Source: Candidatus Kuenenia stuttgartensis (GTDB lineage Bacteria > Pseudomonadota > Alphaproteobacteria > SMXS01). From it: a stretch of DNA of 64,000 bases. The notes beneath the pieces were generated by a model that worked only from the letters and a program-made list of their open reading frames with translations, searched no databases and was not told where the DNA came from. A program made the translations under genes and the position numbers. Below, piece by piece: positions 36,931-50,880 of the stretch. Every line of letters begins with the position of its first letter. Position 1 is the stretch's first letter. The stretch covers positions 1-64,000 of the forward strand of contig CALQFM020000010.1 of the NCBI GenBank assembly GCA_943329845.2, written 5' to 3'.

Positions 36931-38241
36931 ATGCGCCGTTCTGTCCTCTTTCTGCCGACCATGAAGGAAACTCCTACCGAGGCGCAGATCGCCTCGCACC
37001 GGCTGATGCTCCGCGCTGGCATGGTCCGCCAGTCGGCGGCCGGCATCTATTCCTGGCTGCCGCTGGGCTTCCGGGTGCTGAAGAAGATCGAGCAGATCGT
37101 CCGCGAGGAGCAGGACCGGGCCGGGGCGCAGGAAATGCTGATGCCGACCATCCAGTCGGCCGAGCTGTGGCGCCGCAGCGGGCGCTATGACGACTACGGC
37201 AAGGAAATGCTGCGGATTATCGACCGGGGCGAGCGCGAGCTGCTCTACGGACCGACCAACGAGGAGCTGATCACCGACATCTTCGCCAGCTCCGTCCGGT
37301 CCTATCGCGACCTGCCGAAAAACCTCTACCATATCCAGTGGAAGTTCCGGGACGAGATCCGTCCGCGCTTCGGCGTCATGCGCGGCCGCGAGTTCCTGAT
37401 GAAGGACGCCTATTCCTTCGACCTGGACAAGGCAGGCGCCGAGCAATCCTACCTGCAGATGTTCGTGGCGTATCTGCGGACATTCGCACGGCTGGGGCTG
37501 CGCGCCGTGCCGGTCCAGGCCGATCCGGGCGCCATCGGTGGCAACATGAGCCACGAGTTCCATATCCTGGCGGACACGGGCGAAAGCGACCTTTATTTCG
37601 ATGCGGCCTTCGAGGACTACACGGCGGAACAGATGCTGACGGCCGATGCCGGCATGGTTGGCGAGCTGCGCGGCCTTTACGCCGCCGCTGACGAGAAGCA
37701 CGATGGCGCCAACTGCCCCGTGCCGGAAAGCCGGCTGCGCCAGCGCAAGGGCATCGAGGTGGGACATATCTTCTATTTCGGCACCAAATATTCCGCGCCC
37801 ATGGGCGCCAGTGTGACCTCGTCGACCGGCGAGCAGGTGGCTGTCGAAATGGGCTCCTACGGCATCGGTGTGTCGCGCCTGGTCGGCGCAATCATCGAGG
37901 CGAGCCACGACGAGAAGGGCATCATCTGGCCCGAGAGCGTAGCGCCCTGGAAAGCGGCGCTGATCAACCTGCGCTACGGCGACGCCGAGTGCACCGCCGC
38001 CGCCGACGGCCTGTACGAGAAACTCCGGAACGCCGGCGTCGAGACGATCTATGACGACCGCGACGAACGCCCCGGCGTGAAGTTCGCCGATGCCGACCTG
38101 ATCGGCATCCCGTGGCACGTGACCGTCGGCCCGCGCGGCGTGAAGGCGGGCGTGGTCGAATTCAAGAACCGGGCGACGGGCGAAAACCAGGAGATCACGC
38201 CCGAGGCAGCGCTCAACCGCCTCTCGGCGAAGGCCGGATGA
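36931..38241 (+). CDS. proS: Proline--tRNA ligase, short alphaproteobacterial type
   Basis: Charges tRNA-Pro. 436 residues from the ATG at 36931 ([20 protein letters not shown]). Class II motifs are visible: motif 2 around [32 protein letters not shown] and motif 3 [18 protein letters not shown]. The protein goes directly from the catalytic core to the C-terminal anticodon-binding domain without the roughly 180-residue INS editing domain found in E. coli ProS, as is normal for alphaproteobacteria. Its stop overlaps the lolC start by four bases. Confidence 0.96.
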   Translation: MRRSVLFLPTMKETPTEAQIASHRLMLRAGMVRQSAAGIYSWLPLGFRVLKKIEQIVREEQDRAGAQEMLMPTIQSAELWRRSGRYDDYGKEMLRIIDRGERELLYGPTNEELITDIFASSVRSYRDLPKNLYHIQWKFRDEIRPRFGVMRGREFLMKDAYSFDLDKAGAEQSYLQMFVAYLRTFARLGLRAVPVQADPGAIGGNMSHEFHILADTGESDLYFDAAFEDYTAEQMLTADAGMVGELRGLYAAADEKHDGANCPVPESRLRQRKGIEVGHIFYFGTKYSAPMGASVTSSTGEQVAVEMGSYGIGVSRLVGAIIEASHDEKGIIWPESVAPWKAALINLRYGDAECTAAADGLYEKLRNAGVETIYDDRDERPGVKFADADLIGIPWHVTVGPRGVKAGVVEFKNRATGENQEITPEAALNRLSAKAG

Positions 38242-39503
38242 TCGCCGCCTTCGAATGGATGATGGCCGCGCGCTACCTTCGCGCCAGGCGCAAGGACGGC
38301 TTCATCTCGCTGACCGCGGTGCTGTCCGTCGTCGGCATCGTGCTCGGCGTCGCTACGCTGATCATCGTCATGTCGGTTATGAACGGCTTCCAGAACACCC
38401 TGATCAACCAGCTTCTGGGCCTGCGCGGCCACGTGCTGGTGCAGACCGCCTTTACCTCGCCGCTGCGCGACTATCAGCCGTTGGTCGACAGGATTCGCAA
38501 GGTCGAGGGCGTCAAGGACGCCCGGCCCATCGTCGAGGGCCAGGCCATGGCGGTTGGCCCGCGTCAGTCGGCGGGAGTCATGGTCCACGGCATCCGGCCC
38601 GCCGACATGGCGCGCCACGACATCGCCCGGGCCGATTCCAAGGGGCGCACCAAGATCATCGCCGGCAGCCTGGAAGATTTCACGCCCGGCGACGCCATCG
38701 TGCTGGGTACGCGGCTGGCGGATACGCTGGGCGTGCGGCCCGGCGACGTCATCACCCTGGTGTCGCCGCAGAGTACGGCGACGCCGTTCGGCTCGGCGCC
38801 GCGGATGCGCGACTACACCATCGTCGCCGTGTTCAGCGTCGGCAACGTGCTGTTCGACAGCACCTACATCTTCATGCCGTTCGAGGATGCGCAGACCTAT
38901 TTCCGGCAGAAGGACCAGGCCAGCGAGATCGAGGTGGTGCTGAACGACCCACGCAAGATCGACCAGTCCATGCCGGGCATCCAGGCGGCAGCGGGCGATG
39001 GCTTCCGGCTGATCAGCTGGGAAAGCCTGAACGCGGGGCTGGTCAGTGCGCTCAAGGTCGAGCGCAACGTGATGTTCGTTATCCTGGTGCTGATCATCCT
39101 AGTCGCCGCCTTCAACATCATGTCCAGCCTGATCATGCTGGTGAAGGACAAGGGCAGGGACATCGCCGTGTTGCGCACCATCGGGGCGTCGCGCCGGTCG
39201 GTGATGAAGATCTTCATCCTGTGCGGCGGTATCCTGGGCATCAGCGGCACGGTCATCGGCTTCATCCTGGGCGTGGTGCTGCTCAATTTCCGCAACGAGA
39301 TCCTCGGCGGCCTGGGCAGGCTGCTCAACACCACCTTCTTCCCGCCCGAGGTCTACGGCATTGACGGCCTTCCGGCTATGCTCGACCCACTGGAAGTCGG
39401 CGCGGTCACCGGCATCGCCATGCTGCTCAGCCTGCTGATGACGGTCTATCCGGCGTGGCGGGCCGCGAGCCTCGATCCGGTGGAGGCGCTGCGCTATGAG
39501 TGA
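38238..39503 (+). CDS. lolC: Lipoprotein-releasing ABC transporter permease LolC/LolE
   Basis: Inner-membrane permease that extracts outer-membrane lipoproteins for the LolA chaperone. 421 residues: N-terminal helix with [30 protein letters not shown], a large periplasmic domain of about 230 residues, then three helices ([58 protein letters not shown] as read in frame). One permease gene only, probably a homodimer as in other alphaproteobacteria. The ATG overlaps the proS stop. Confidence 0.94.
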   Translation: MIAAFEWMMAARYLRARRKDGFISLTAVLSVVGIVLGVATLIIVMSVMNGFQNTLINQLLGLRGHVLVQTAFTSPLRDYQPLVDRIRKVEGVKDARPIVEGQAMAVGPRQSAGVMVHGIRPADMARHDIARADSKGRTKIIAGSLEDFTPGDAIVLGTRLADTLGVRPGDVITLVSPQSTATPFGSAPRMRDYTIVAVFSVGNVLFDSTYIFMPFEDAQTYFRQKDQASEIEVVLNDPRKIDQSMPGIQAAAGDGFRLISWESLNAGLVSALKVERNVMFVILVLIILVAAFNIMSSLIMLVKDKGRDIAVLRTIGASRRSVMKIFILCGGILGISGTVIGFILGVVLLNFRNEILGGLGRLLNTTFFPPEVYGIDGLPAMLDPLEVGAVTGIAMLLSLLMTVYPAWRAASLDPVEALRYE

Positions 39504-40176
39504 CGCGGCGCTGAGGCTGGTCGATCTGCGCAAGGGCTTCGACGCGGGGCAGGGCCGCCTCGAGGTGCTGCGCGGCGCCACGGTGGAGGTGGCGCGCGGC
39601 GAGGTGATCGCGCTGCTCGGCCCGTCGGGCGCGGGCAAGTCGACCCTGCTGCACATCGCCGGCCTGCTCGAGACCGCCGACAGTGGCGAGATCGTCCTGG
39701 CGGGCAAGTCCTGTGCGACCCTGTCCGACGGTGAACGCACCGCGATTCGCCGCGACACCGTCGGCTTCGTCTACCAGTTCCATAATTTGCTGCCCGAGTT
39801 CAGCGCCACCGACAACGTGGCGCTGCCGCAGATGGTGGCGGGCAAGTCCCAGGCCGATGCCCGCGCCCGGGCGCGGGAGCTGCTGTCACGGCTCGGCCTC
39901 GGCCAGCGCCTCGAGCACTATCCGGCGCAGCTTTCCGGTGGCGAGCAGCAGCGCGTCGCCATCTGCCGCGCCATGGCCAACAAGCCGAAGATCCTGTTCG
40001 CCGACGAGCCTACCGGCAACCTCGACGAAGCCACTGCCGACGCGGTGTTCGCCGAACTCCTGCGGGTCGCTCGCGAGGACGGCGTCGGCGCGCTGATCGC
40101 CACCCACAACGGCGCGCTCGCCGACCGCATGGACCGGCGGATATTGCTGCATAACGGGATGATCGAGGCGGGCTGA
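39496..40176 (+). CDS. lolD: Lipoprotein-releasing ABC transporter ATPase LolD
   Basis: ATPase partner of LolC, 226 residues. Walker A GPSGAGKSTLLHIAGLLE, Q-loop FVYQFHNLLPEFSA, ABC signature LSGGEQQRVAICRA, Walker B ILFADEPTGNLD, and the H-loop in IATHN. Overlaps the lolC end by 8 bases. The pair shows that outer-membrane lipoproteins are sorted in this organism. Confidence 0.96.
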   Translation: MSDAALRLVDLRKGFDAGQGRLEVLRGATVEVARGEVIALLGPSGAGKSTLLHIAGLLETADSGEIVLAGKSCATLSDGERTAIRRDTVGFVYQFHNLLPEFSATDNVALPQMVAGKSQADARARARELLSRLGLGQRLEHYPAQLSGGEQQRVAICRAMANKPKILFADEPTGNLDEATADAVFAELLRVAREDGVGALIATHNGALADRMDRRILLHNGMIEAG

Positions 40177-40216
40177 CTCTATCCACAGAAAACTCGCCCG
40201 TCCCAACGGACAGCGG

Positions 40217-40245
40217 TTGGTTGCGACTTCCGAACGCATTATCTT
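40217..40245 (+). promoter_or_regulatory. Putative dnaE promoter
   Basis: TTGGTT (40217-40222), a 17-base spacer and TATCTT (40240-40245). Predicted start near 40252, which supports the TTG start of dnaE at 40287 over any start at 40221. A near-match to a DnaA box (CTATCCACA, 40179-40187) lies 30 bases upstream. Confidence 0.5.
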
Positions 40246-40286
40246 GTGGTCCTCGCCTGCTCCCACCCCTGATTCTGGACAGCGCC

Positions 40287-43741
<3,455 letters not shown>

Positions 43742-43742
<1 letters not shown>

Positions 43743-44503
43743 TGACCGAAACGATCCCCTTCGCCGCCACCGTCATGATGCTGCGCGACCGCCCCGGCGA
43801 GATGGAAGTGCTGATGGTGCAGCGCCACCGCGACATGAAGTTCATGGGCGGCGCGCTGGTATTCCCCGGCGGCAAGCACGATCCGGCCGACGTGGGCGCG
43901 GCGAAGTACGCCACCTGCACGTCGGAGGACGTGGCCTTTCGCATCACCGGCATTCGCGAAGTGTTCGAGGAAACCGGCATCCTGCTGGCGCGTGAGCGCG
44001 ATGGTAGCGGCTTCGTCGGCGACGCGCACCGCGACCGGATCGCCGAGCGGCACCGCAAGAAGCTCGAGAAGGGCGAGATGAACATGGTCGACCTCGCCGA
44101 GGCCGAGAACATCGAGTTCATGACCGACCTGTTGGTGCCGTTCGCCCACTGGATCACGCCCAAGGGTGCGCCACGGCGTTACGACACCTGGTTCTATATG
44201 GTCCGTGTGCCCGAGGATCACATCCACACCCACGATGGCGGCGAGTCCGTGGACTCAGTGTGGATCAGCGCGTCGCAGGCATTGGCCGACGAAGCCGCCA
44301 AGCTGCGCGAGATCACGTTTCCCACGCGCATGCAGCTCGCCAAGCTTGGCCGCAACAAGACGGTGGAAGCGGCGCTCGACGCGGCACGGAACGCGACCAT
44401 CGTGACCGTGCTGCCTGAAATCCTCGACGGCAAGCTGCAGATCCCGCCGGAAGCCGACTACGACATCACCGAGGAAGAGCTGACCCGCGCCCAGCATAAA
44501 TAA
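43742..44503 (+). CDS. Nudix hydrolase
   Basis: Hydrolyses a nucleoside diphosphate linked to another group; substrate unknown. 253 residues. The Nudix box is split: GGALVFPGGKHDPADVG comes first, then about 20 extra residues, then REVFEETGILLARE with the metal-binding REXXEE core. This arrangement resembles the NUDT8/NUDT19-like group, often linked to CoA derivatives. It is translationally coupled to dnaE (TGATG), which may reflect only compact packing. A palindrome follows its stop. Confidence 0.9.
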
Positions 44504-44536
44504 GGCCGTCGGATCCTTCTGCAGTTCTCTACATAT

Positions 44537-44567
44537 CCGTGTCCCTTCGACAAGCTCAGGGACACGG
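44537..44567. repeat. REP-like palindrome between the Nudix gene and rpsB
   Basis: CCGTGTCCCT/AGGGACACGG, a 10-bp perfect stem, around the loop TCGACAAGCTC. The core CTTCGACAAGCTCAGG is, from memory, common in intergenic palindromes of high-GC proteobacteria. It may also act as a terminator, but there is no T run. Confidence 0.6.
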
Positions 44568-44620
44568 TGATGTTCGTGACGCGCACATGACGAAGCTACG
44601 GGACTAAGTAGTCAAACTCC

Positions 44621-44649
44621 TTGCATCCGGTTTGCTGCCGGGCTAAATG
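44621..44649 (+). promoter_or_regulatory. Putative rpsB promoter
   Basis: TTGCAT (44621-44626), a 17-base spacer and TAAATG (44644-44649). Predicted start near 44656 gives a leader of about 108 nt that contains an ACACAC/GTGTGT pairing and GGTG/CACC, and could hold the S2 autoregulatory site known in other bacteria. Confidence 0.5.
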
Positions 44650-44763
44650 ACCGCCCATCACACACGCAGGGGCACGGTCAAGTGTGTTGCTTGATCGGTC
44701 CGGTGTCGGCACCAGCCGGCTCTTTTCCCTGTGGCGGTTGAACCGGTAAAGGAAGGATTGCAG

Positions 44764-45618
44764 ATGGCTCTGCCTCAAGTTTCTATGCGCCAGCTCCTCG
44801 AAGCGGGCGTTCACTTCGGTCACCAGACACATCGCTGGAACCCCAAGATGGGCCCGTACATTTTCGGCGCCCGCAACAAGATCCACATCATCGACCTGTC
44901 GGAGACGGTTCCGCTGATGAACCGCGCCCTGGTGGCGATCCGCGACATTACCGCCGGTGGTGGCCGCGTTCTGTTCGTCGGCACCAAGCGCCAGGCGGCC
45001 GACGTGGTCGCTTCCGCCGCCCGCAAGTGCGGCCAGCACTACGTCAATCACCGCTGGCTTGGCGGCATGCTGACCAACTGGAACACTATCTCCCAGTCGA
45101 TCCGCCGTCTCAAGACGCTGGAAGAAGAGATGAATGGCGGCGAGAGCGGCGGCCTGACCAAGAAGGAACGCCTCAGCCTGCACCGCGAGCACGAGAAGCT
45201 CGAGCGGTCGCTGGGCGGCATCAAGGACATGGGCGGCCTGCCCGACCTGCTGTTCGTGATCGACACCAACAAGGAAGCCATCGCCATCCAGGAAGCCAAC
45301 AAGCTGGGCATCCCGGTCGCCGCCGTGGTCGACACCAACTGCAACCCGGACGGCATCGACTTTCCGATCCCGGGCAATGACGACGCGAGCCGCGCGATCC
45401 ACCTGTATTGCGACATGGTGGCGTCGTCGGTGCTCGAAGGCATCCAGCGCGAGCTGGTCGCCGGTGGCGTCGACATCGGCGAATCCGAGAGCCCGGTGAT
45501 CGAGGAGCTGCCCGAAGCCGAAGAGCTTCAGGCCGAACCCGACACCCAGGTCGAGCCTGAGCTTCAGGCCGATGCGCCGGCCCTCGATGAGGAACAGGCC
45601 GAAGCCGCCAACGGCTGA
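44764..45618 (+). CDS. rpsB: Small ribosomal subunit protein S2
   Basis: 30S ribosomal protein, 284 residues. It begins [29 protein letters not shown], the family start, with AGGAAGG seven bases before the ATG. Other conserved parts are [22 protein letters not shown] and the [13 protein letters not shown] stretch. An acidic C-terminal tail of about 40 residues, rich in Glu, Ala and Gln, extends beyond the E. coli length, as in other alphaproteobacteria. First in the rpsB-tsf pair. Confidence 0.97.
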   Translation: MALPQVSMRQLLEAGVHFGHQTHRWNPKMGPYIFGARNKIHIIDLSETVPLMNRALVAIRDITAGGGRVLFVGTKRQAADVVASAARKCGQHYVNHRWLGGMLTNWNTISQSIRRLKTLEEEMNGGESGGLTKKERLSLHREHEKLERSLGGIKDMGGLPDLLFVIDTNKEAIAIQEANKLGIPVAAVVDTNCNPDGIDFPIPGNDDASRAIHLYCDMVASSVLEGIQRELVAGGVDIGESESPVIEELPEAEELQAEPDTQVEPELQADAPALDEEQAEAANG

Positions 45619-45646
45619 GCCGCCCATACGTTCATCGAATCGACAT

Positions 45647-45676
45647 GGGGGCCGCGTAAAAACGGCCCCTATTTGT
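45647..45676 (+). terminator. Hairpin terminator/attenuator between rpsB and tsf
   Basis: Stem GGGGCCG/CGGCCCC (45648-45654 with 45663-45669, plus one G-T pair), 8-base loop, then TATTTGTC. It probably gives partial termination, lowering tsf relative to rpsB, as described for the E. coli rpsB-tsf operon. Confidence 0.7.
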
Positions 45677-45707
45677 CATAGACAACCGTTTGCAGGAAGG
45701 AACAACC

Positions 45708-46631
45708 ATGGCTGAGATCACCGCCGCCCTTGTGAAAGAGCTCCGCGAGAAGACCGGCGCCGGCATGATGGATTGCAAGAAGGCGCTGACCGAGAACACC
45801 GGCGACCTCGAGGCGTCCATCGACTGGCTGCGCCAGAAGGGTCTGGCCGCCGCCGCGAAGAAGTCCGGCCGCGTGGCCGCCGAAGGCCTGGTCGGCGTCA
45901 GCGTCGGCGGCAATGCCGGCGCCCTGGCCGAAGTGAACTCTGAGACCGATTTCGTCGCCCGCAACGACACGTTCCAGGGGTTCGTCAAGACCGTCGCCGA
46001 TCTGGCGCTGGCCAATGACGGCAACCAGGACGTGGTGATCGCCAGCGGCTTCCCGAACGAGAGCCGCACGGTCGCCGAGCAACTGACCCACATGATCGCC
46101 ACCATCGGCGAGAACATGGCGATCCGCCGCATGGCCGCCCTCAAAGTCAGCCAGGGCGTCGTCGCCAGCTATATCCATAACCCGGTCGCGCCGGGCCTGG
46201 GCAAGATCGGCGTCATCGTGGCGCTGGAGTCGGCCGGCGACACCGGCAAGCTGGAAGCCTTCGGCCGCCAGCTGGCCATGCATATCGCCGCGGCCGCGCC
46301 GCAGTCGATCTCGACCGACGATCTGGACGCCGACCTGGTCGCCCGCGAGCGCCAGATCCTGGTGCAGCAGGCGCGCGACTCCGGCCGCGCCGAGGACATC
46401 ATCCAGAAGATGGTCGATGGCCGCATGCGCAAGTTCTTCGAGGAAGTCGTGCTGCTGTCCCAGACCTGGGTGATCGACGGCGAGAGCAAGATCGACAAGG
46501 TCGTCGCCGGCGTCGCCAAGGACCTGGGCACCGACGTCAAGGTGACCGGCTTCGTCCGCTTCGTGCTGGGCGAGGGCATCGAGAAGAACGAAGGCGACTT
46601 CGCCGCCGAAGTCGCGAGCATGGCCGGCTAA
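45708..46631 (+). CDS. tsf: Elongation factor Ts
   Basis: Nucleotide exchange factor for EF-Tu, 307 residues. The start [27 protein letters not shown] is standard, AGGAAGGA lies six bases before the ATG, and the core motif [13 protein letters not shown] is clear. The C-terminal coiled-coil and dimerisation regions are present (length normal for alphaproteobacteria). A hairpin follows. Confidence 0.97.
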   Translation: MAEITAALVKELREKTGAGMMDCKKALTENTGDLEASIDWLRQKGLAAAAKKSGRVAAEGLVGVSVGGNAGALAEVNSETDFVARNDTFQGFVKTVADLALANDGNQDVVIASGFPNESRTVAEQLTHMIATIGENMAIRRMAALKVSQGVVASYIHNPVAPGLGKIGVIVALESAGDTGKLEAFGRQLAMHIAAAAPQSISTDDLDADLVARERQILVQQARDSGRAEDIIQKMVDGRMRKFFEEVVLLSQTWVIDGESKIDKVVAGVAKDLGTDVKVTGFVRFVLGEGIEKNEGDFAAEVASMAG

Positions 46632-46655
46632 GGCCAGTCCATCATTGGATCGGGT

Positions 46656-46687
46656 TCCGCTTCCGGACGGCATTGTCCGGAAGCGGA
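46656..46687 (+). terminator. Hairpin after tsf
   Basis: 13-bp perfect stem TCCGCTTCCGGAC/GTCCGGAAGCGGA (46656-46668 with 46675-46687), 6-base loop. No T run follows, so it may act with Rho or protect the 3' end. Confidence 0.6.
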
Positions 46688-46812
46688 CGATTCGGAACGC
46701 CAATTTCGACATCCACCCGTAATACGGGCTACAGTAGCCCGGCGCAGATGTTGTAAGGTGCGCGCCGCCGGTCGCGCGGCACTCCGCGCGTTGACACAAG
46801 AAGGGGAAAGCT

Positions 46813-47532
46813 GTGGCTACGCCAGGTCCATATCGCCGTGTCCTGTTGAAGGTTTCGGGCGAGGCCCTGATGGGCGACGGCTCCTACGGCATTGATCTGG
46901 CCACCGTTGACCGCATCGCCGACGACGTAAAGGCCGTGGTCGCCTCGGGCATCCAGGTTTGCCTGGTCATCGGTGGCGGCAACATCTTTCGCGGCCTGTC
47001 GGGTGCGGCTCAGGGCATGGACCGGGCGAGCGCCGACCAGATCGGCATGCTGGCCACGGTGATGAACGCGCTGGCGATGCAGAACATCATGGAAAACAAG
47101 GGTATGGCGACGCGGGTGCAGTCGGCCATACCAATGTCCAGCGTCTGCGAGCCCTATATCCGCCGCCGGGCGATCCGGCACATGGAAAAGGGCAGGGTGG
47201 TGATCTTCGCCGCCGGTACCGGCAACCCGTTCTTCACTACCGATACGGCGGCCGCCCTGCGCGCCGCCGAGATGCGCTGCGACGCGCTGCTGAAGGGTAC
47301 CCAGGTCGACGGCGTCTACTCCGCCGACCCGAAGAAGGATCCAAATGCGATCTATCACACACACCTCAACTATCTCGAGGTGTTGTCGAATGATCTTAAA
47401 GTGATGGATGCATCCGCCGTATCGCTGGCCCGCGAGAACGAGATCCCCATCCTGGTGTTCTCGATCCAGGATCCGGGCGGTCTCGCCCGGGTGCTGTCGG
47501 GTCAGGGCACGTTTACGACGATTGGCAAATAG
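46813..47532 (+). CDS. pyrH: Uridylate kinase
   Basis: Phosphorylates UMP to UDP; regulated by GTP and UTP. 239 residues starting at GTG ([22 protein letters not shown]), with GGGGAAAG just upstream. Kinase motifs GGGNIFRGL and [20 protein letters not shown] are visible. The upstream 180 bases contain only the tsf hairpin and a weak promoter-like pair (TTCGAC, TACAGT). Confidence 0.96.
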   Translation: MATPGPYRRVLLKVSGEALMGDGSYGIDLATVDRIADDVKAVVASGIQVCLVIGGGNIFRGLSGAAQGMDRASADQIGMLATVMNALAMQNIMENKGMATRVQSAIPMSSVCEPYIRRRAIRHMEKGRVVIFAAGTGNPFFTTDTAAALRAAEMRCDALLKGTQVDGVYSADPKKDPNAIYHTHLNYLEVLSNDLKVMDASAVSLARENEIPILVFSIQDPGGLARVLSGQGTFTTIGK

Positions 47533-47540
47533 AGGTCGCC

Positions 47541-48104
47541 ATGGCTGACGAAGATATCGATCTGGACAGCATCGAACGCCGCATGAAGGGCGCGGTCGAT
47601 GTACTGTCGTCCGAATTCGGTGGGCTGCGCACCGGACGCGCCTCGGCGTCGCTGCTCGACCCGATCACGGTGGATGTGTATGGCTCGGCCATGCCGATCA
47701 ACCAGGTCGGCACCGTCAGCGTACCGGAGTCGCGGATGATCACCGTCCAGGTTTGGGACCGCTCGAACGTGTCGGCCGTCGACAAGGCGATCCGCAATTC
47801 CGGCCTTGGCCTGAACCCGTCGCCGGACGGCACCTTGATCCGCATTCCGATCCCGGAATTGAATCAGGAGCGCCGCGCCGAGCTGACAAAGGTGGCCGGG
47901 CGTTATGCCGAGCAGGCCAAGGTGGCCGTGCGCAATGTGCGGCGCGACGGCATGGACCTTCTGAAGCGGCTCGAAAAGGCCAGCGATATCAGTCAGGATG
48001 ATCACAAGCTCTATGCCGATGAGATCCAGGAGATGACCGACAAGATGGTCGCTCGGATCGACGAGATGCTCGCGACCAAGGAAAAGGAGATCATGCAGGT
48101 ATAG
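47541..48104 (+). CDS. frr: Ribosome recycling factor
   Basis: Splits post-termination ribosomes together with EF-G. 187 residues, with the coiled-coil start [29 protein letters not shown] and the [15 protein letters not shown] motif. Nine bases after pyrH, in the conserved pyrH-frr-uppS order. Confidence 0.97.
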   Translation: MADEDIDLDSIERRMKGAVDVLSSEFGGLRTGRASASLLDPITVDVYGSAMPINQVGTVSVPESRMITVQVWDRSNVSAVDKAIRNSGLGLNPSPDGTLIRIPIPELNQERRAELTKVAGRYAEQAKVAVRNVRRDGMDLLKRLEKASDISQDDHKLYADEIQEMTDKMVARIDEMLATKEKEIMQV

Positions 48105-48106
48105 GC

Positions 48107-48844
48107 ATGCTGGAAGTCTCGCCCCAACAGCTCTACGAGGTCACCCCGAAGCACATCGCCATCATCATGGACGGCAATGGGCGCTGGGCGCAGGCGCGCG
48201 GACTGCCGCGCATCGCCGGGCATCGTCAGGGCGCCGAGGCGGTGCGGCGTTCCGTGGAAGCGTGCCGCGAGCTGGGCGTTTCCTACCTGACGCTGTTCGC
48301 GTTCTCGTCCGAGAACTGGAAGCGTCCGGCAGCCGAGGTAGACGACCTGATGGGCCTGCTGCGCCTTTACCTGCGCCGCGAGATTTCCGGACTGGCGAAG
48401 AACGATGTCAGGCTGAAGATCATCGGCGACCGCAACAAGCTGTCCGAGGACATCCGTGCCCTGATCACCGAGGGCGAGACGCGCACCCGGCAGAATGCCG
48501 GCCTGACGCTCACCATCGCCATCAGCTACGGTGCGCAGGCCGAGATCGTCAATGCCGCCAGGCTCATTGCCGCCGCCCACAAGCGCGGCGAGATCGACCT
48601 GGACGAGATCGACGAGGGCCTGTTCTCGCGTTTCCTCTACACCGAAAGCATGCCCGATCCCGACCTGGTGATCCGTACCAGCGGCGAACAGCGCCTCAGC
48701 AACTTCATGCTCTGGCAGTCGGCCTATGCCGAATTGCTGTTCATGGATGTCTACTGGCCAGACTTCGACAAGCAAGCGCTGATCAAGGCCATCGACTCGT
48801 TCAACACGCGGGAACGGCGCTTTGGTGCAACCTCGGGCTCCTGA
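48107..48844 (+). CDS. uppS: Undecaprenyl diphosphate synthase
   Basis: cis-Prenyltransferase that makes the C55 lipid carrier for peptidoglycan. 245 residues. Catalytic start HIAIIMDGNGRWAQARGLPRIAGH, then FAFSSENWKRP, and the substrate-binding RTSGEQRLSNFMLWQSAYAE near the C-terminus. Two bases after frr, so tightly co-expressed. Confidence 0.97.
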   Translation: MLEVSPQQLYEVTPKHIAIIMDGNGRWAQARGLPRIAGHRQGAEAVRRSVEACRELGVSYLTLFAFSSENWKRPAAEVDDLMGLLRLYLRREISGLAKNDVRLKIIGDRNKLSEDIRALITEGETRTRQNAGLTLTIAISYGAQAEIVNAARLIAAAHKRGEIDLDEIDEGLFSRFLYTESMPDPDLVIRTSGEQRLSNFMLWQSAYAELLFMDVYWPDFDKQALIKAIDSFNTRERRFGATSGS

Positions 48845-48870
48845 GCGCGTCCACGGCGAGGATTGACTGA

Positions 48871-49683
48871 TTGGCCAGCCGCTTACTCGTTCGCACCGCT
48901 TCGGCGCTGGTCATGGCGCCGGTGGCGCTGGGCGCGGCCTGGGCCGGCGGCTGGTGGTTCGCCGCGCTGATCTTCGTCATTGCGCTATACGGCACGGTCG
49001 AATGGAACCGGATGACCGGCTCGGCCCACGCGGCATTGACCATCGTCAACGGGGTGAGCCTGGCGCTTGCGTGCATTGCGCTGCAGGACATCGGCGGCCG
49101 ATTGGCGCTGGCGTTCTTGCTGGCGGGCGTCGTGCTCGCGGCGGGGGTGGCGCTGGTGCGACGTTGGAAGCCGGCGTGGCCCGTCGCCGGGTTGCTCTAT
49201 CTGGGGGCCGCCGCCGTGGCGCTGCTGTGGCTGCGGCAGTGGGGCGGCTTCCTGCTGGTGCTGTGGCTGCTGCTGGTGATCTGGGCGTCCGACACGGGAG
49301 CCTACCTGGTTGGTTCGCGGGTCGGCGGACCCAAGCTGGCGCCCCGGCTCAGCCCCAACAAGACCTGGTCCGGTCTCCTCGGCGGCTGCGTCACGGCGGG
49401 CCTGCTGTCTGCCGTGTTCGCGAAGCTCGCGGGCGGCGAGGCTGCCGCTTTCGGCTATCCTTTCGTGCAGTTCTTGGTAGGCTTTGTGCTAGCTGGCCTG
49501 TCGCAGGTCGGCGATATCGGGGAGTCGACCATCAAGCGCCGTTTCAACGTCAAGGACAGCGGAAACATCATCCCCGGCCATGGCGGCGTCCTCGACCGTG
49601 TCGACAGCCTGATTTTCACCGCGCCGCTGGTGGCGCTTTCCATCGTCCTCTTGCGTGAATTCGGTGCCCTGCCGCATGGCTGA
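48871..49683 (+). CDS. cdsA: Phosphatidate cytidylyltransferase
   Basis: Membrane enzyme making CDP-diacylglycerol from phosphatidate and CTP. 270 residues starting at TTG 48871, with about seven helices. The family signature near the C-terminus, SQVGDIGESTIKRRFNVKDSGNIIPGHGGVLDRVDS, is complete. Overlaps dxr by 8 bases. Confidence 0.95.
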   Translation: MASRLLVRTASALVMAPVALGAAWAGGWWFAALIFVIALYGTVEWNRMTGSAHAALTIVNGVSLALACIALQDIGGRLALAFLLAGVVLAAGVALVRRWKPAWPVAGLLYLGAAAVALLWLRQWGGFLLVLWLLLVIWASDTGAYLVGSRVGGPKLAPRLSPNKTWSGLLGGCVTAGLLSAVFAKLAGGEAAAFGYPFVQFLVGFVLAGLSQVGDIGESTIKRRFNVKDSGNIIPGHGGVLDRVDSLIFTAPLVALSIVLLREFGALPHG

Positions 49684-50854
49684 ACCTCTCAACAAGCCGG
49701 CCGTCCTTCCCCGCACGCTGACCCTGCTTGGGTCCACGGGCTCGATCGGCCTGAGTACGCTCGACCTGGTCGCTCGCAACCCGGATGCCTATGACGTCGT
49801 CGCCTTGACCGCGCACTCGAACGTCGCGGTGCTTGCCGAGCAGGCGCGGCAGTTTCGCCCGAGAGTCGTCGCCATCGCCGATGCCGCGAAGTATCAGGAG
49901 CTGAAGGCTGCGCTGTCCGGCACCAACGTCGCCGTGCTTGCCGGTCCGCAGGGCCTGATCGAAGCCGCCAGCCTGGCTTCGGACTGGGTGATGGCCGGTA
50001 TCGTCGGTTCAGCCGGCCTGTGGCCGACGCTGGCCGCCGTGCGGCGCGGCGCCACGGTGGCGCTCGCCAACAAGGAATGCCTGGTGTGCGCGGGAGAGCT
50101 GTTCACGAAAGACGTCGCCAAATCCGGCGCCACGCTGCTGCCGGTCGATTCCGAGCACAACGCCATCTTCCAGGTGTTCGATTTCGAGCATGCCGAGCGG
50201 GTTGAAAAGATCATCCTTACCGCGTCGGGCGGTCCGTTCCGCACCTTCACCCGCGAGCAGATGGCCCAGGTCACGCCGGCCCAGGCGGTCAAGCATCCCA
50301 ACTGGTCCATGGGCGCCAAGATCTCGGTCGATTCGGCGACGCTGATGAACAAGGGGCTGGAGGCCATCGAGGCCTATCACCTGTTCCCGGTGAGCGTGGC
50401 CCAGATCGAGGTGCTGGTGCATCCGCAGTCGGTGATCCACAGCATGGTGCAGTACGTGGACGGCTCGGTTCTGGCCCAGCTTGGTTCTCCGGACATGCGC
50501 ACGCCCATCGCCCACGCACTGGCCTGGCCCGACCGGATGAGTACGCCGGTCAACCGGCTGGATCTGGGGCAGGTGGGCCGGCTCGACTTCGAGGCGCCCG
50601 ACCTGGACCGCTTCCCGGCGCTGCGGCTGGCGCGCGAAGCCTTGCAATGCGGGGGGGCGGCACCTACTATCCTCAACGCAGCCAACGAAGTCGCCGTGGA
50701 GGGGTTCTTGCAGGAGCGTGCTGCTTTCCTGGATATCCCTAAAATCGTCGAGAAGGTGCTGGACCGGATGGGGACGATGCCGCTCCGGGGCTGGGATGAT
50801 CTCGAGGAGATCGACAGCCAGGCCAGGTCGCTCGCTAAAGCCATGCTGGCCTGA
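49676..50854 (+). CDS. dxr: 1-deoxy-D-xylulose 5-phosphate reductoisomerase
   Basis: Second step of the MEP isoprenoid pathway, NADPH-dependent. 392 residues from the ATG at 49676 (MAEPLNKPAVLPRTLTLLGSTGSIG). NADPH motif GSTGSIGLSTLDL, metal and substrate residues in VDSEHNAIFQVF and WSMGAKISVDSATLMNKGLE. An earlier in-frame ATG (49655) would lengthen the overlap with cdsA. Confidence 0.96.
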   Translation: MAEPLNKPAVLPRTLTLLGSTGSIGLSTLDLVARNPDAYDVVALTAHSNVAVLAEQARQFRPRVVAIADAAKYQELKAALSGTNVAVLAGPQGLIEAASLASDWVMAGIVGSAGLWPTLAAVRRGATVALANKECLVCAGELFTKDVAKSGATLLPVDSEHNAIFQVFDFEHAERVEKIILTASGGPFRTFTREQMAQVTPAQAVKHPNWSMGAKISVDSATLMNKGLEAIEAYHLFPVSVAQIEVLVHPQSVIHSMVQYVDGSVLAQLGSPDMRTPIAHALAWPDRMSTPVNRLDLGQVGRLDFEAPDLDRFPALRLAREALQCGGAAPTILNAANEVAVEGFLQERAAFLDIPKIVEKVLDRMGTMPLRGWDDLEEIDSQARSLAKAMLA

Positions 50855-50880
50855 ACCACCTCGCAGCAGCAAAGAGTTCG

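Noticed and set aside
40179-40187. Replication origin suggested by a DnaA-box-like site
   Set aside because: A single near-match with no cluster, no AT-rich unwinding element and no dnaA or hemE nearby.
46790-46830. TTGACA just before pyrH as a promoter
   Set aside because: The matching -10 position would fall on the start codon of pyrH, which has a good ribosome-binding site and so is not leaderless.
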